A stretch of 64,000 nt of DNA from an uncultured Verrucomicrobiae bacterium (GTDB lineage Bacteria; Verrucomicrobiota; Verrucomicrobiia; Limisphaerales; AAA164-E04), in contig OX638380.1 in the NCBI GenBank assembly GCA_951813855.1, positions 1,986,876 to 2,050,875 on the forward strand, written 5' to 3'. Shown one piece after another: positions 49,601 to 58,379 of the stretch (its first letter is position 1; the number at the start of each line of letters is the position of its first letter). The position numbers were made by a program, and so were the translations under genes. The notes beneath the pieces were generated by a model. The model saw only the letters and a list, made by a program, of their open reading frames with translations. It was not told where the DNA came from and did no database searches.

Positions 49601-51178
49601 TCGTTTCCTCCCGGAGCTTCGATCCCGGCAGGCGCTTACCGCCTCATTTATTGCGACGGCACCGACTCCGCCGCCGCCGGCCGCTGGAGCACGAATTTCC
49701 GGCTGACCGGAACCACCGGCTCGGCGCTGCTGAGCCGGCACAGCGACTCCGGAACGGATATCGTCGACTATCTGAATTTCGAATCCTTGAGACCGTATCG
49801 CTCCTACGGCGCCTTCCCCGACGGATCGCCCGACCGCCGCCGAATCTTCCTGACCACCTCCCCCGCCCAACCTAACCAAGACCAGGTTCCGAACGTTCCG
49901 GTATTCATTAACGAGTGGATGGCCGACAATACCGCTTTCATGGCGGATCCCTCCGACCAGGCGTTCGACGATTGGTTCGAACTCTATAACGCCGGCGAAA
50001 ATTCCGTCGACCTGTCCGGATTTCTCCTCTCGGACGATCCGGCGCTCACGGTGGTTTCGCCCTTGCCGCCCGGCACCGTCATCGCGCCCAAGTCATGGCT
50101 TGTGATCTGGGCCGACGGCACCGACCCGTCCGGCACGGACGTTCCAGGCATCCACGTCGATTTCCGCCTCAGCCAACAAGGCGAAACCTTGTCCCTGCTG
50201 ACGCCCGACGGAACTCTCGTCGATCAGGTCCAATTTGCCGCTCAGCGCCCCGACGGCAGTGGCGGCCGCCTGCCGGACGGCTCCGGAAATTCGATAGGAA
50301 ACCCGACGACGCCCTCTCCCGGAGCGGCGAACCTGGCCGGACCTCTCGACAACCACCCTCCCGTACCGCTTCCCGTTCCGGAATTAAGCGTCGCCGAAGA
50401 CGAGTTGTTCGCCTTTACCGTGAACGCCGTCGATCCGGACGGCGCCGCCAGCGACTTGCGATTCCAGTTCAGCGAGCGGTCCCTGAGCAACGCCCAGATC
50501 GATCCTTTCACCGGACGAATAACCTGGCACCCGACCGAACAGAACGGACCGGGATTATATTTTCTGGAAGTAACCGTGGTCGATGCCGGCAATCCGCCGC
50601 AAAGTTCCACCGCCCGATTCGAACTATACGTTCGGGAAATCAATCGAGCTCCGGCGCTGGAAAACGTTCGAGATCGACAACTGTCGCCGAACTCGCAGCT
50701 AAACGTCCGCTTGCAAGCCAGCGACCCCGATTATCCGCCCCAAAATCTGCGCTACGCCCTGACCGGTCCGGCGCCGGCCGGTTGTCGTATCGACGCCAAC
50801 AGCGGATTACTGACCTGGTCGCCTTCACCTGACTTCGAAACCGGTACCGTCACGCTAGCGGTATCGGTCACCGACGACGGCCAGCCGCCGTTATCGACCA
50901 CCCAAACTTTCCAAGTCGAAATCCTGGCCCCCTCAAAAAGCATCCGCTTGACGCTACTGACGAATACCGGCGAAAACCTCGCCTTCGAATGGCTCACCCT
51001 GCCGGACGTTCGATATCTGATCGAAAGCAGCGAGGCGTTGCCGTTCGCGTCGGACCCGGCGGAGAATCCTTGGAAAGCGGTGGAAATTATCGAAGGTGAC
51101 GGCACCCGAATCAAATACACTGAAACGATACCTCGCGAAGGAAACCGATTTTACCGAGTCCGCCAATTAACCGACTGA
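43601..51178 (+). CDS. Giant secreted lamin-tail/CotH surface protein
   Basis: 2525 residues with a signal peptide (about 8-30). Domains in order: PA14-like (about 35-190), Ig-like (195-280), an SbsA-like Ig (285-370), three lamin-tail domains opening with TVTEIHYHP, SINEFLAHA and VINEIMYHPP (about 405-830), a carbohydrate-binding-like jelly roll (865-1000), a CotH kinase region (about 1130-1500, with RFRGSPFIRPG, KINLDGLEQPGRD, VGDWDGYGYNRGKN and MLWDLDFSLGGG), a fourth lamin-tail domain, a discoidin-like insert, two more lamin-tail domains, two Ig/cadherin-like repeats (about 2260-2440) and a tail ending in NRFYRVRQL typical of PVC surface proteins. CotH is a protein kinase in spore-coat proteins; a similar role at the cell surface is inferred. 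Confidence 0.88.
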   Translation: MTQAASSKLLGLFWLGFFGLAGGGWVAGWAQDNGLLHEFYPGITGTRVTSLTEHASFPDSPESLSILSVFETPVNVAERFGRRVQGLVVPPQTGDYHFWISSDNHSALYLSNDETPANKRLVAEIKGATSYRQWDKYDSQRSEPIRLVANEHYYVEALMKEQVNNDHLTVRWQLPDGTIEEPIPNSRLLITGLNPPVIVEHPETQRVVEGERATFTVKLARTWNTEFQWQRNEVDFEGATESTLAIERVTLADHNARWRVLVRNSQGTTVSEPARLSVARDTTAPTVTEVRQLNGPHSLILVFSEPLKPATALTLANYRIEPGVSVLGAQLSGSGERVILKLSELRPDTDYRLFVSNLQDLADIPNAIAPDTPREITWDLSAITPDYLVGKPEPPGPSARTTGLTVTEIHYHPPDLPDDRNLEFVELRNNELWEVDLTGYRLSGDIEYAFPPDTVLEAESYLVVAASPEAVIDHYSIQPVLGPWNGELSNRRGTIRLVHRNGAHLLDIEYEDRGSWPIDADGFGHTLVLSKPSFGEGNPEAWAASAFPGGSPLTEEPDPSQKFRSVSINEFLAHALPPSRDYLELYNYSERPVNLSGCYLTDGPDKEGYQIPEGTTIAPFGFLTWENEVLGFSLDSAGEWIALQAGDDRRVIDVIRYTGQAAQVSEGRYPDGGRYWSPLSAPSAGAANPTSARPEIVINEIMYHPPGPEEIGEFVELHNVTSRRIELNDWRLTGDIEWRFPEGSFIEAEGFVVVARDADYLKAQYDRLTDDNTFGDFEGSLSNRRATLTLTRPETVISIDDDGQTSQSVVRYTVDEVAYFDGGRWGEWSDGGGSSMELIDPRSDNRFASNWADSDETAKSSWTTIEHTGPLDHGRGSYDELHVLLLGKGECLVDDISVARVDHDNLIVNHDLENGLNSWIIQGNHIRSGWSEPGHGYQSERSLHLRATSGGDNGANRIETDLATANYRLNNRNQVTIRAKVRWLRGHPDILLRLRGNPLELSGRMPIPTNLGTPGAINSRRATNAGPVIVAVTHDPVLPQSNQNVEVRAQVFDPNGLSEVTLKYRTDRESSYQTTAMEYRGAGTYTATIRGRSRGNIIAFHIEATDGAEQSAATQFPARPWNQECLVRFADPEIDSDFGTYRVWLGNENLRTWQRQKILSNELIDVTFVYGDYRAAYNAKARFRGSPFIRPGYGSPASSQPTAMIVVFPEDNRFLGVNKINLDGLEQPGRDSTLQRERTSFWIADQMNLPFSYQRYIQFVVNGTRKGSVFTDSQHPSSEFVETWFPDQSEGDLFKIDDWFEFNDAVSREFNENAQLRPYRSEGELKLARYRWNWEKKPNNGLDDDHTRFFELVEALNESSSVQYERSVESLVDVEQWAGIFAVRHIVGDWDGYGYNRGKNASIYKPVDGKWKMMLWDLDFSLGGGSHGTSASMYEVNDPTVAKFYGHPSFRRAYLRTWQTAVDGPLTSERHTSMLNAVYNAFRANQVNATSPGGIRSWMRSRRNYLISQLEREDWEFEITTNSGTDFASETDTVELRGSAPIAVKTIRVNDVAYPIRWRNTRNWTIQVPLRSGENVLHVAGFDPAGKQTPENALTIRVTYSGDVPEPKDFLTITELMYRPHLEGAEFVEIMNASPTYTFDLHGYRLQGVDFRFDSSYLLSPNDYAVIVKDPEAFAEVHGATVPIAGQFNGNLSDRGETIVLAAETGIQDQLEEIDRVRYGTGAPWPDLTDGAGSSLQLIETSRDNRRVANWTANVKLPAAPEPEELIAITERWRYRQTGVRQESDWHLPEFDDSHWDSGRALLYVESSELPEAKNTPLNLGQPIYYFRKTFQVEPLDGLKLLAYLIVDDGAILRLNGEEIFRLRMDDSPDPVYSSETVTDAVLAGPFELPTSQLKSGENVLAVSVHQTNAGSSDIVFGMSLHPEYPTAETATPGRPNVALREIKPLPPLWLNEIYPLPLGLIDLDSPDTTPWAEIYNSGSETIELADYYLSDDYTQPRKWSFPPGASIPAGAYRLIYCDGTDSAAAGRWSTNFRLTGTTGSALLSRHSDSGTDIVDYLNFESLRPYRSYGAFPDGSPDRRRIFLTTSPAQPNQDQVPNVPVFINEWMADNTAFMADPSDQAFDDWFELYNAGENSVDLSGFLLSDDPALTVVSPLPPGTVIAPKSWLVIWADGTDPSGTDVPGIHVDFRLSQQGETLSLLTPDGTLVDQVQFAAQRPDGSGGRLPDGSGNSIGNPTTPSPGAANLAGPLDNHPPVPLPVPELSVAEDELFAFTVNAVDPDGAASDLRFQFSERSLSNAQIDPFTGRITWHPTEQNGPGLYFLEVTVVDAGNPPQSSTARFELYVREINRAPALENVRDRQLSPNSQLNVRLQASDPDYPPQNLRYALTGPAPAGCRIDANSGLLTWSPSPDFETGTVTLAVSVTDDGQPPLSTTQTFQVEILAPSKSIRLTLLTNTGENLAFEWLTLPDVRYLIESSEALPFASDPAENPWKAVEIIEGDGTRIKYTETIPREGNRFYRVRQLTD

Positions 51179-51302
51179 AAATCCGGTTTCCGTTTGTTAT
51201 CCTTCGGAACCGACCGACGAAGCGTCGCCAACCTCGCTTCGCCGCTAACGCCGCGATCAAACGGCCAGGATCGCTCAACCGACCGACTAGAGAGTGCCCT
51301 CC

Positions 51303-52067
51303 ATGCTAATTAACTATCTCGTTCAACGACCTGTCAGCTGCTGGGGAATCGCCTCCCTGCTGGCCCTTTGCCCGCTCGTCGGCGCAGAACCGGAACCGGT
51401 AAAACCCGAAAAAAAATCCCCGTGGAAACACACGGCCACCATGGGAATCACGTTGGCTCAGGGAAACAGCGAGACGGCTCTGGGCCACCTTAGCCTGCTC
51501 AGCCTGAGGACTTGGGAGTTGAACGAATTTTCGGCCAAGGTCAACGGCAGTTACGGCAAATCCGATGGCGTCAAAAACAACGAAACGCTCCATGGCGCCC
51601 TCCAATACAACCGGAACATCGACGAAAAAAAATCCTTCTTCTACGCCAAGGTGGACACGCTCCATGACGCGATTGCCGATATCGAATACCGCCTGTCCGC
51701 CAGTCCCGGCTACGGCTATCATTTTCTGGACAACGACCGATTCAAACTCAGTTTCGAATTGGGTCCCGGGTTCATCACGGAGAAACTCGGATCCGGCGAC
51801 CGCAACAGTTATCTGACCATGCGCGTCGGACAAAATTTCGAATGGCGAATCAACGAACGATCACGGATTTGGCAATCCACGGAATGGCTGCCTCAAGTTT
51901 CCGATTTCACCAATTTCATCGTCGTTTCGGAACTGGGCGTCGAATCCAAGCTAACCGGCAATCTCAATCTCCGGGTCATGTTGCAAGACAACTTCGATAA
52001 TCGGCCTTCGCCCGGCAGAAAATCCAACGACCTCCGACTAATCACCGGGTTGAGCTACAGTTTCTAG
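51303..52067 (+). CDS. DUF481 outer-membrane beta-barrel protein
   Basis: 254 residues from ATG 51303. Signal peptide to about residue 28 (LVGAEPEP). The DUF481 signature is present: GITLAQGNSETALGHLSL, then alternating strands with KVNGSYGKSDG and NNETLHGALQYNR, LSASPGYGYHFL, and a final LITGLSYSF with terminal Phe, the sign of an outer-membrane barrel. These proteins (YdiY-like) often respond to salt stress; the role is unknown. It follows the surface protein by 124 bases on the same strand. Confidence 0.88.
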   Translation: MLINYLVQRPVSCWGIASLLALCPLVGAEPEPVKPEKKSPWKHTATMGITLAQGNSETALGHLSLLSLRTWELNEFSAKVNGSYGKSDGVKNNETLHGALQYNRNIDEKKSFFYAKVDTLHDAIADIEYRLSASPGYGYHFLDNDRFKLSFELGPGFITEKLGSGDRNSYLTMRVGQNFEWRINERSRIWQSTEWLPQVSDFTNFIVVSELGVESKLTGNLNLRVMLQDNFDNRPSPGRKSNDLRLITGLSYSF

Positions 52068-52140
52068 GATTAACCGCCGTTTTGAGATTCACTGCTTGTC
52101 GGAGTCGCCCCGGCGGGTTGACGTCCCGGGAAATATTTTC

Positions 52141-52169
52141 TTGACATTTCCGAATGATTGGGCAACCAT
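52141..52169 (+). promoter_or_regulatory. Possible promoter of paralogue A
   Basis: TTGACA at 52141-52146, then 17 bases, then AACCAT at 52164-52169. The -35 is perfect, the -10 weak. The corresponding place before paralogue C has no TTGACA. Confidence 0.35.
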
Positions 52170-52228
52170 CGGTGACAGAGCGTTTAAAGCGTATCCGGTA
52201 ATTCCAAGTAATTCAGCATCTTGAAGCT

Positions 52229-55117
52229 ATGACAGCAATCTTGAACATCGTTGCGAGGTTCCGCGAATTGACGGGCGTAATCCTGGCCGTGACCCTAACC
52301 ACCGTTGCCGTAGTCGGCGAAACGGGCATTCATCCTTCTTTCAAGGAAATGGGAGCGGATTTGTTACTGGCTCTGAAATCGGAGGATTCCAGTAAATTTG
52401 CCAAAAAATATGCTTTCGAAAAAAGCGATTTTCGCAACGCTCCGTCATCGTTCGATGCTGTCCAGTGGAAACATCGTTTGCTTGAGGAAATCCCGCATAA
52501 AAACCAAAGAACTGTAATTGCGTCCTCGCTTAATCGATTTATCGAAAGAGCTGAATCGGTAGGATTGGATTGGAAGACTGCGGAATTGACCTTGAAATCG
52601 GTTGGCGTAAGCTCCCCTTTTAGATCGGACGCCTACGTTAGAAGCGATTTACCATTTGAATTTCCTTATCATGCTTCAGTAACCTTTGTCATTTCGGATC
52701 GTTCGGATCAATTTTCTTCCTCAGGAAGGCCCTTTGATGGTGAATACAGAATAACAGCCACAAACTGTGCCCTGAAAGCTGATGGAGTTTGGGGTATCGC
52801 AGGCGATTTGTTTTGTTATGGAGGGCGGGAATTACCGCTTGACGCTTTCGATCCCGAATTTAGCATGATTAAGGTCTCGATCTCCCCCAGACCCGATATT
52901 GTCGACGGAAAAGACCCCGCTCTAAAGGAATTGGGACGACAGATTCTGGAGTTTTTGGCTTCGGGTGATATTGAAACACTAATGACTCGAACAGCTGTCT
53001 CGGCAGATGATGTTCGGTTGGAATGCGATTATAGAATCAAGCAAGACGAATTCTGGCGAAAGTCTATTCAAAAGCAAACCAAGCATCCCGCCTTGCAATT
53101 CGAGCATACCGCCTTAACCGTTCCTTCCAGGGAGACAACCGAGCAGATTTTGGAAACCAATGTGTTTGCTTCGATTCGTTCTCAAGCCAAAGCGGTGATT
53201 CGAATGGCGCGCCAGCTTAATTTGCCTGAAAACATTGTGCTTTTTCAATTGACTGGCGTGAATACCAGCGGGCCATACCATATCGCCAGTCAAGAACCGC
53301 TGTTTCTCAAAGGAAGTAGAATTGAAATAGAATTTACCGTCAATCCCTCAGTTGTAAGTGCTTTGGATGAGTCTTACAACGGGGATTTCGTTGTGGTACT
53401 GGATGGAGTGCGGCGAAATCGGGAGCGCTGGTTTTTTGGCGAGGGGATACGTTGGTCGAAAGTGCCTGACGGGTTGCATAAGCTATTGACCGATTCTCAG
53501 TTGAAAGATCTGTATCCTATCGAACCTACTTTCAGGAAATTGGGCGAAGCTCTGGTCGAAGCGTTTAAATATTCGAAATACGACGAATTCGCATCCGATT
53601 ATTTACGCCACCATACAATGGAGGACAATAGCAAGTTAACGACTAACCAGGATTCCCTCGCTCAGATCCCTCAATACCTCGTGCTGGAACGTAACGCTTT
53701 TGCCGATGATCTTCGTCGCATCGGGGAAACGTTTCGCACAGCCGGACTTAATTGGGAACATTCGGATCTTCATTTGTCAGGCGCTTCGTCCACTCGATCC
53801 GATTTTGGGGCATCTTTCCTTACCGGTGCGAATGTTTTTATTCGGATGTCGATTAACGCTCACCCCGGCTCCCGGGAAGGACGCGATTTTGCTGGCGAGT
53901 ACGTATTCATGATTGACAGGGGCAAGCAGCCATTGCTGGACGGTAGCAACTGGAATTTCAACCAGGGCTATGTGCGACTGATCGATTTTCCTTCCGATGT
54001 ACTAGAAGCCGAAGACGAATCGTGGATCAAACTCAGAGGTTCATTCGGCGATGATCCGTTCACCGGCGACCACATACCCATATCGTCAAAGATCGACCCT
54101 GAATTGGATCAGTTGGCCAGGCATGTGATCGACTTAATAACCTCGAGCGACATTTCAACTTTTCAAAAGCGAACGACAGCGTCGATGGAGGAAATTATGC
54201 TGCAATTTCATGAAATGAGGGAACGAACGCAAGCGCCGTTTTCCCTGCCTCCCATAGCCTTGCTCAAGCAACAATTTCAAGGGTTGGTCCATTCCTCGAG
54301 TTACGTCAAAGCAGAGCAATTCCTTACACTAGCTCGATCTATGAAATTACCTAAAGATTCGAATCAATATCGCATCGAATGGATCGAATGGAATCAAGGT
54401 TTGGGTGGCACGCTTGATGAGAAGGATCTGACAGATTCCATAGCTGTAGTTGGTGGAAGAGTTCAAATTGGCGTTTCGTTAAATAGCTTCAAAATCGAAA
54501 CTTTGGAAGAAGAAATTCAAGAAAACTTCGTCATCACCTTGGATGCGCCCACACGTCGCCGGGACCGCTGGACATTTGATCAGGGAATACGTTGGGAACG
54601 GCTTCCCGATAATTTGGTAACGGCACACCAGCTGGAAAAACTAACTTCGGATCGATATTATGCGAACTATGGTAAACTTATGCCCGGCATGGTGGCGCCG
54701 ACCGTCTCTTTGTATAGTCTGGACGGCTCTTCAAGTTTATCCACTGCCCGGTTCGAAGGGAAAATCATTGTTTTGGAATTTTGGTCTACCACTTGCGGAC
54801 CCTGCCAACCGTATATGCAGCGGCTTCAGGATTTGGTGAGAAAAAATCCCGAGTGGCAAGAAACGATAGAATTTATCACCGTAAGTATCGACACAAGCGC
54901 TCAGGAGGCCAAACAGCACCTCGAAGACAGAGGATGGAACGCGACCCGGAACTATTGGAGCGGTCCAGGGCGATGGGCTTCCGAAACGGCTAAAGCATTT
55001 TCCTTGAGACGTCTCCCTACTTATTACGTGATAGATCGAGAAGGAACCATAGTAGCTAACACACATTCCCCACTTGAATCATTCATCAAGTCATTGTTAA
55101 CAAAGAAATCGGAATGA
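52229..55117 (+). CDS. Paralogue A: four-module protein with thioredoxin tail
   Basis: 962 residues. An N-terminal hydrophobic segment (about 13-31) gives export. Four repeats of an unrecognised module follow, starting near residues 37, 231, 433 and 623, each opening with a helix of the type LG-L-A-S-D---F---Y. Each closes with beta strands such as FDGEYRI, GDFVVVLDG, FAGEYVFMI and ENFVITLDA, and modules 2 and 4 end in RRRDRWTFDQGIRWERLPD-like segments. The last about 140 residues are TlpA/thioredoxin, with CGPC at 856-859 and RLPTYYVID. The module is not one I know. It should act in the periplasm. Confidence 0.85.
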   Translation: MTAILNIVARFRELTGVILAVTLTTVAVVGETGIHPSFKEMGADLLLALKSEDSSKFAKKYAFEKSDFRNAPSSFDAVQWKHRLLEEIPHKNQRTVIASSLNRFIERAESVGLDWKTAELTLKSVGVSSPFRSDAYVRSDLPFEFPYHASVTFVISDRSDQFSSSGRPFDGEYRITATNCALKADGVWGIAGDLFCYGGRELPLDAFDPEFSMIKVSISPRPDIVDGKDPALKELGRQILEFLASGDIETLMTRTAVSADDVRLECDYRIKQDEFWRKSIQKQTKHPALQFEHTALTVPSRETTEQILETNVFASIRSQAKAVIRMARQLNLPENIVLFQLTGVNTSGPYHIASQEPLFLKGSRIEIEFTVNPSVVSALDESYNGDFVVVLDGVRRNRERWFFGEGIRWSKVPDGLHKLLTDSQLKDLYPIEPTFRKLGEALVEAFKYSKYDEFASDYLRHHTMEDNSKLTTNQDSLAQIPQYLVLERNAFADDLRRIGETFRTAGLNWEHSDLHLSGASSTRSDFGASFLTGANVFIRMSINAHPGSREGRDFAGEYVFMIDRGKQPLLDGSNWNFNQGYVRLIDFPSDVLEAEDESWIKLRGSFGDDPFTGDHIPISSKIDPELDQLARHVIDLITSSDISTFQKRTTASMEEIMLQFHEMRERTQAPFSLPPIALLKQQFQGLVHSSSYVKAEQFLTLARSMKLPKDSNQYRIEWIEWNQGLGGTLDEKDLTDSIAVVGGRVQIGVSLNSFKIETLEEEIQENFVITLDAPTRRRDRWTFDQGIRWERLPDNLVTAHQLEKLTSDRYYANYGKLMPGMVAPTVSLYSLDGSSSLSTARFEGKIIVLEFWSTTCGPCQPYMQRLQDLVRKNPEWQETIEFITVSIDTSAQEAKQHLEDRGWNATRNYWSGPGRWASETAKAFSLRRLPTYYVIDREGTIVANTHSPLESFIKSLLTKKSE

Positions 55118-55222
55118 TTGTCGAAAATCGTGGGGATACTCAAGGATCCAGACTCTGCCGAGGAACACGAACTGAGCTGCTCTGCCGAAGAGTTAGTTTC
55201 ATCACTACATAGGACTCAATCT
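55118..55222 (+). repeat. Spacer repeat after paralogue A
   Basis: The 105 bases after the stop of paralogue A recur, slightly changed, at 63376-63480 after paralogue C (shared GGATCCAGACTCTGCCGA and GAACTGAGCTGCTCTGC). An open frame continues through it from a TTG into paralogue B, but homology starts only at 55223. Confidence 0.85.
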
Positions 55223-58129
55223 ATGAAAGCAATCTTGAACATCGTGGCGAAGTTCCGCAAATTGACGGGCGTAATCTTGGCCGTGACCCTAACCACCGTT
55301 GCCGTAGTCGGCGAGACGGGCATTCATCCTTCTTTCAAGGAAATGGGAGCGGATTTGTTACTGGCTCTGAAATCGGAGGATTCCAGTAAATTTGCCCAAA
55401 AATATGCTTTCGAAAAAAGCGATTTTCGCAACGCTCCGTCATCGTTCGACGCTGTCCAATGGAAACAGCGTTTGCTTGGAGAAATCCCGCATAAAAACCA
55501 AAGTGTCATAATTGCGTCCTCGCTTAATCGATTTATCGAAGGAGCTGAATCGGGAGGATTGGATTGGAAGACTGCGGAATTGACTTTGAACTCGGTTGGC
55601 GTAAGCACCCATAATCCTTGGTCGGACGCCTACGCTAGAAGCGGTTTACCGTTCGAGTTTCCTTATCATGATCGTGTAACCTTTGTCATTTCGGTTCGTT
55701 CGGATCAATTATCTTCCTCAGGAAGGCGCTTTGATGGCGATTTCCGGATAATCGCCGAACGCTGCGCCCTGAAAGCTAATGGAGTTTGGGGTATCGCGGG
55801 CGATTTGGAATGTTTTGGAGGACGGGTAGTCCCGCTTGCCCCTTTCGATCCCGAAATTGACCCTTCCGATCCCGAAATGGACGTGGTGAAGTTCTCGATA
55901 CCCCCCAGACCCGATATTGTCGACGGAAAAGACCCCGCTCTAAAGGAATTGGGACGACAGATTCTGGAGTTTTTGGCTTCGGGTGATATTGAAACACTAA
56001 TGACTCGAACAGCTGTCTCGGCGGATGATGTTCGGTTGGAATGCGATTATAGAATTAAGCAAGACGAATTCCGGCGAAAGTCCATTCAAAAGCAACTCGA
56101 GCGTATCTTAACCGTTCCTTCCAGGGAGACAACCGAGCAGATTTTGGAAACCAATGTGTTTGCTTCGATTCGTTCTCAAGCCAAAGCAGTGATTCGAATG
56201 GCGCGCCAGCTTAATTTGCCTGAAAACACTGAGCTTTTTCAATTGACTGGCGTGAATACCAGCGGGCCATACCATATCGCCAGTAGAGAACCGCTGTTTC
56301 TCAAAGGGAGTAGAATTGAAATAAAATTTACCGTCAACCCCTCAGTTATAAGTGCTTTGGGTGGGTCTTACAGCGGGGATTTCGTCGTGGTACTGGATGG
56401 AGTGCGGCGAAATCGGGAGCGCTGGTTTTTTGGCGAGGGAATACGTTGGGCGAAAGTGCCTGACGGGTTGCATAAGCTATTGATCGGTTCTCAGTTGCAA
56501 AATCTACATCCTATCGAACCTTCTTTCAGGAAATTGGGCGAAGCTCTGGTCGAAGCGTTTAAATATTCGAAATACGACGAATTCGCATCCGATTATTTAC
56601 GCCACGCAACGATGGAGGACGATGGCAAGTTAGCGATCAACCAAGATTCCCTCGCTCAGATCCCTCAATACCTGGTGGAGAAACGTAACGCTTTCGCCGC
56701 TGATCTTCGCCGCATCGGGGAAACGTTTCGCACAGCCGGGCTTAATTGGGAACATTCGGATCTTCATTTGTCAGGCGCTTCGTCCACTCGATTCGATTAT
56801 GGGGCGTCTTTCCTTACCGGTGCGAATGTTTTTATTCGACTGTCGATTAACGCTCACCCCGGCTCCCGGGAAGGACGCAATTTTGCTGGCGAGTTCGTAT
56901 TCATGATCAACGGGGGCGAACGGTTATTGCTGGACGGTAGCAACTGGAATTTCAACCTCATACTGAGCGACGAATATGTTCGACTGATCGATTTTCCTTC
57001 CGATGTACTAGAAGCCGAAGACGAATCGTGGATCAAACTCAGAGCTTCATTCGGCATTGATCTGTCTTCGCTCCCCGGCGACATAACCATATCGTCAAAG
57101 ATCGACCCTGAATTGGATCAGTTGGCCAAGCATGTAATCGACTTAATAACCTCTAGCGACATTTCAACTTTTCAAAAGCGAACGACATCGTCGATGGAGG
57201 ATATTATGCTATTATATCATGAAATGAGGGAACGAACACAATTACCGTTTTCCTTACCTCCCATAGCCTTTATCAAGCAACAATTTCAAGGGGTAATCCA
57301 GTCCTCGAGTTACGTCAAAGCAGAGCAATTCCTTACACTGGCTCGATCCATGAAATTACCTAAAGATTCGAATCAATATCGCATCGAATGGATCGAATGG
57401 AATCCCATAGGTCCGGGCGGTACGTGGCAGGAAGATCTGACAGATTCCATTGCTGTATATGGCGGAAGAGTTCAAATTGGCGTTTCGTTAAATAACTTCA
57501 AAATTGAAACTTTTGGAGAAGAAATTCATGATAACTTCGTAATCACTTTGGATGGTGCCGAACGTCGCCGGGACCGCTGGACATTTAATAAGGGAATACG
57601 TTGGGAACGGGTTCCCGATAATTTAGTAACAGCACACCAGCGGGAAACACTAACTTCGGATCAATATCTTGCGAATTATGGTGCACTTATGCCCGGCACG
57701 GCGGCGCCAACCGTATCTTTGTTTAGTCTGGAGGACGGCTCTTCAAATTTATCCACTGCCCGATTCGAGAAGAAAATCATTGTTTTGGAATTTTGGTCTG
57801 CCACTTGCGGCCCCTGTCAATCGTCTATGCAGCGGCTTCAGGATTTGGTAATAAAAAATCCCGAGTGGCAAGAAACGATAGAATTTATCACCGTAAGTAT
57901 CGACAGGAGCGCTCAGGAGGCCAAACAACACCTCGAAGACAGAGGCTGGAACGCAACCCGGAACTATTGGAGTGGCCCAGGGGAATGGGCTTCCGAAACG
58001 GCTAAAGCATTTTCCTTGAGATCTATCCCTGCTTTATACGTGATAGATCGAGAAGGAACCATTGTAGCTAACAAACGTTCCCCACTTGAATCATTCATCA
58101 AGTCATTGTTAACAAAGAAATCGGAATGA
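55223..58129 (+). CDS. Paralogue B: four-module protein with thioredoxin tail
   Basis: 968 residues from ATG 55223, matching the start of paralogue A; the in-frame extension to 55118 falls in a spacer also found elsewhere and is rejected. Same layout as A: export signal, four modules and a thioredoxin domain with WSATCGPCQ. It lacks about ten residues in module 2 (after the KQLER stretch) and carries a duplicated DPEIDPSDPEMD in module 1, and is on the whole more different from A than C is. The rest is almost identical to A. It is the only copy besides A that is intact. Confidence 0.85.
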   Translation: MKAILNIVAKFRKLTGVILAVTLTTVAVVGETGIHPSFKEMGADLLLALKSEDSSKFAQKYAFEKSDFRNAPSSFDAVQWKQRLLGEIPHKNQSVIIASSLNRFIEGAESGGLDWKTAELTLNSVGVSTHNPWSDAYARSGLPFEFPYHDRVTFVISVRSDQLSSSGRRFDGDFRIIAERCALKANGVWGIAGDLECFGGRVVPLAPFDPEIDPSDPEMDVVKFSIPPRPDIVDGKDPALKELGRQILEFLASGDIETLMTRTAVSADDVRLECDYRIKQDEFRRKSIQKQLERILTVPSRETTEQILETNVFASIRSQAKAVIRMARQLNLPENTELFQLTGVNTSGPYHIASREPLFLKGSRIEIKFTVNPSVISALGGSYSGDFVVVLDGVRRNRERWFFGEGIRWAKVPDGLHKLLIGSQLQNLHPIEPSFRKLGEALVEAFKYSKYDEFASDYLRHATMEDDGKLAINQDSLAQIPQYLVEKRNAFAADLRRIGETFRTAGLNWEHSDLHLSGASSTRFDYGASFLTGANVFIRLSINAHPGSREGRNFAGEFVFMINGGERLLLDGSNWNFNLILSDEYVRLIDFPSDVLEAEDESWIKLRASFGIDLSSLPGDITISSKIDPELDQLAKHVIDLITSSDISTFQKRTTSSMEDIMLLYHEMRERTQLPFSLPPIAFIKQQFQGVIQSSSYVKAEQFLTLARSMKLPKDSNQYRIEWIEWNPIGPGGTWQEDLTDSIAVYGGRVQIGVSLNNFKIETFGEEIHDNFVITLDGAERRRDRWTFNKGIRWERVPDNLVTAHQRETLTSDQYLANYGALMPGTAAPTVSLFSLEDGSSNLSTARFEKKIIVLEFWSATCGPCQSSMQRLQDLVIKNPEWQETIEFITVSIDRSAQEAKQHLEDRGWNATRNYWSGPGEWASETAKAFSLRSIPALYVIDREGTIVANKRSPLESFIKSLLTKKSE

Positions 58130-58169
58130 TTGTTGAAAATGGGATTTGCGTAATTTTAAATTGAGTGGC

Positions 58170-58319
58170 ATGACGGCGATGGAATTCGGCAGACAAAAGG
58201 CGATACAAAAGCTCGTGAGGGCGTCGAGGAGATTGGGGTTTGTGGGCCGTAATCATAGTTCGTTTAAGATCAGAATTCCCGACGGCAGCCGGATTTTACT
58301 CGAAAGTGGGAATGGCTGA
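58170..58319 (+). CDS. Possible small protein between paralogues B and C
   Basis: 49 codons from ATG to TGA: a basic N-terminal half (GRQKAIQKLVRASRRLG) and a short hydrophobic C-terminus. No family recognised and no clear ribosome-binding site. It may be a remnant or chance. Confidence 0.25.
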   Translation: MTAMEFGRQKAIQKLVRASRRLGFVGRNHSSFKIRIPDGSRILLESGNG

Positions 58320-58379
58320 TCGGTGACGGAGCGTTTAAAGCGTATACAGTACTTCCAAGTAATTCAGCATCTTGAAGCT

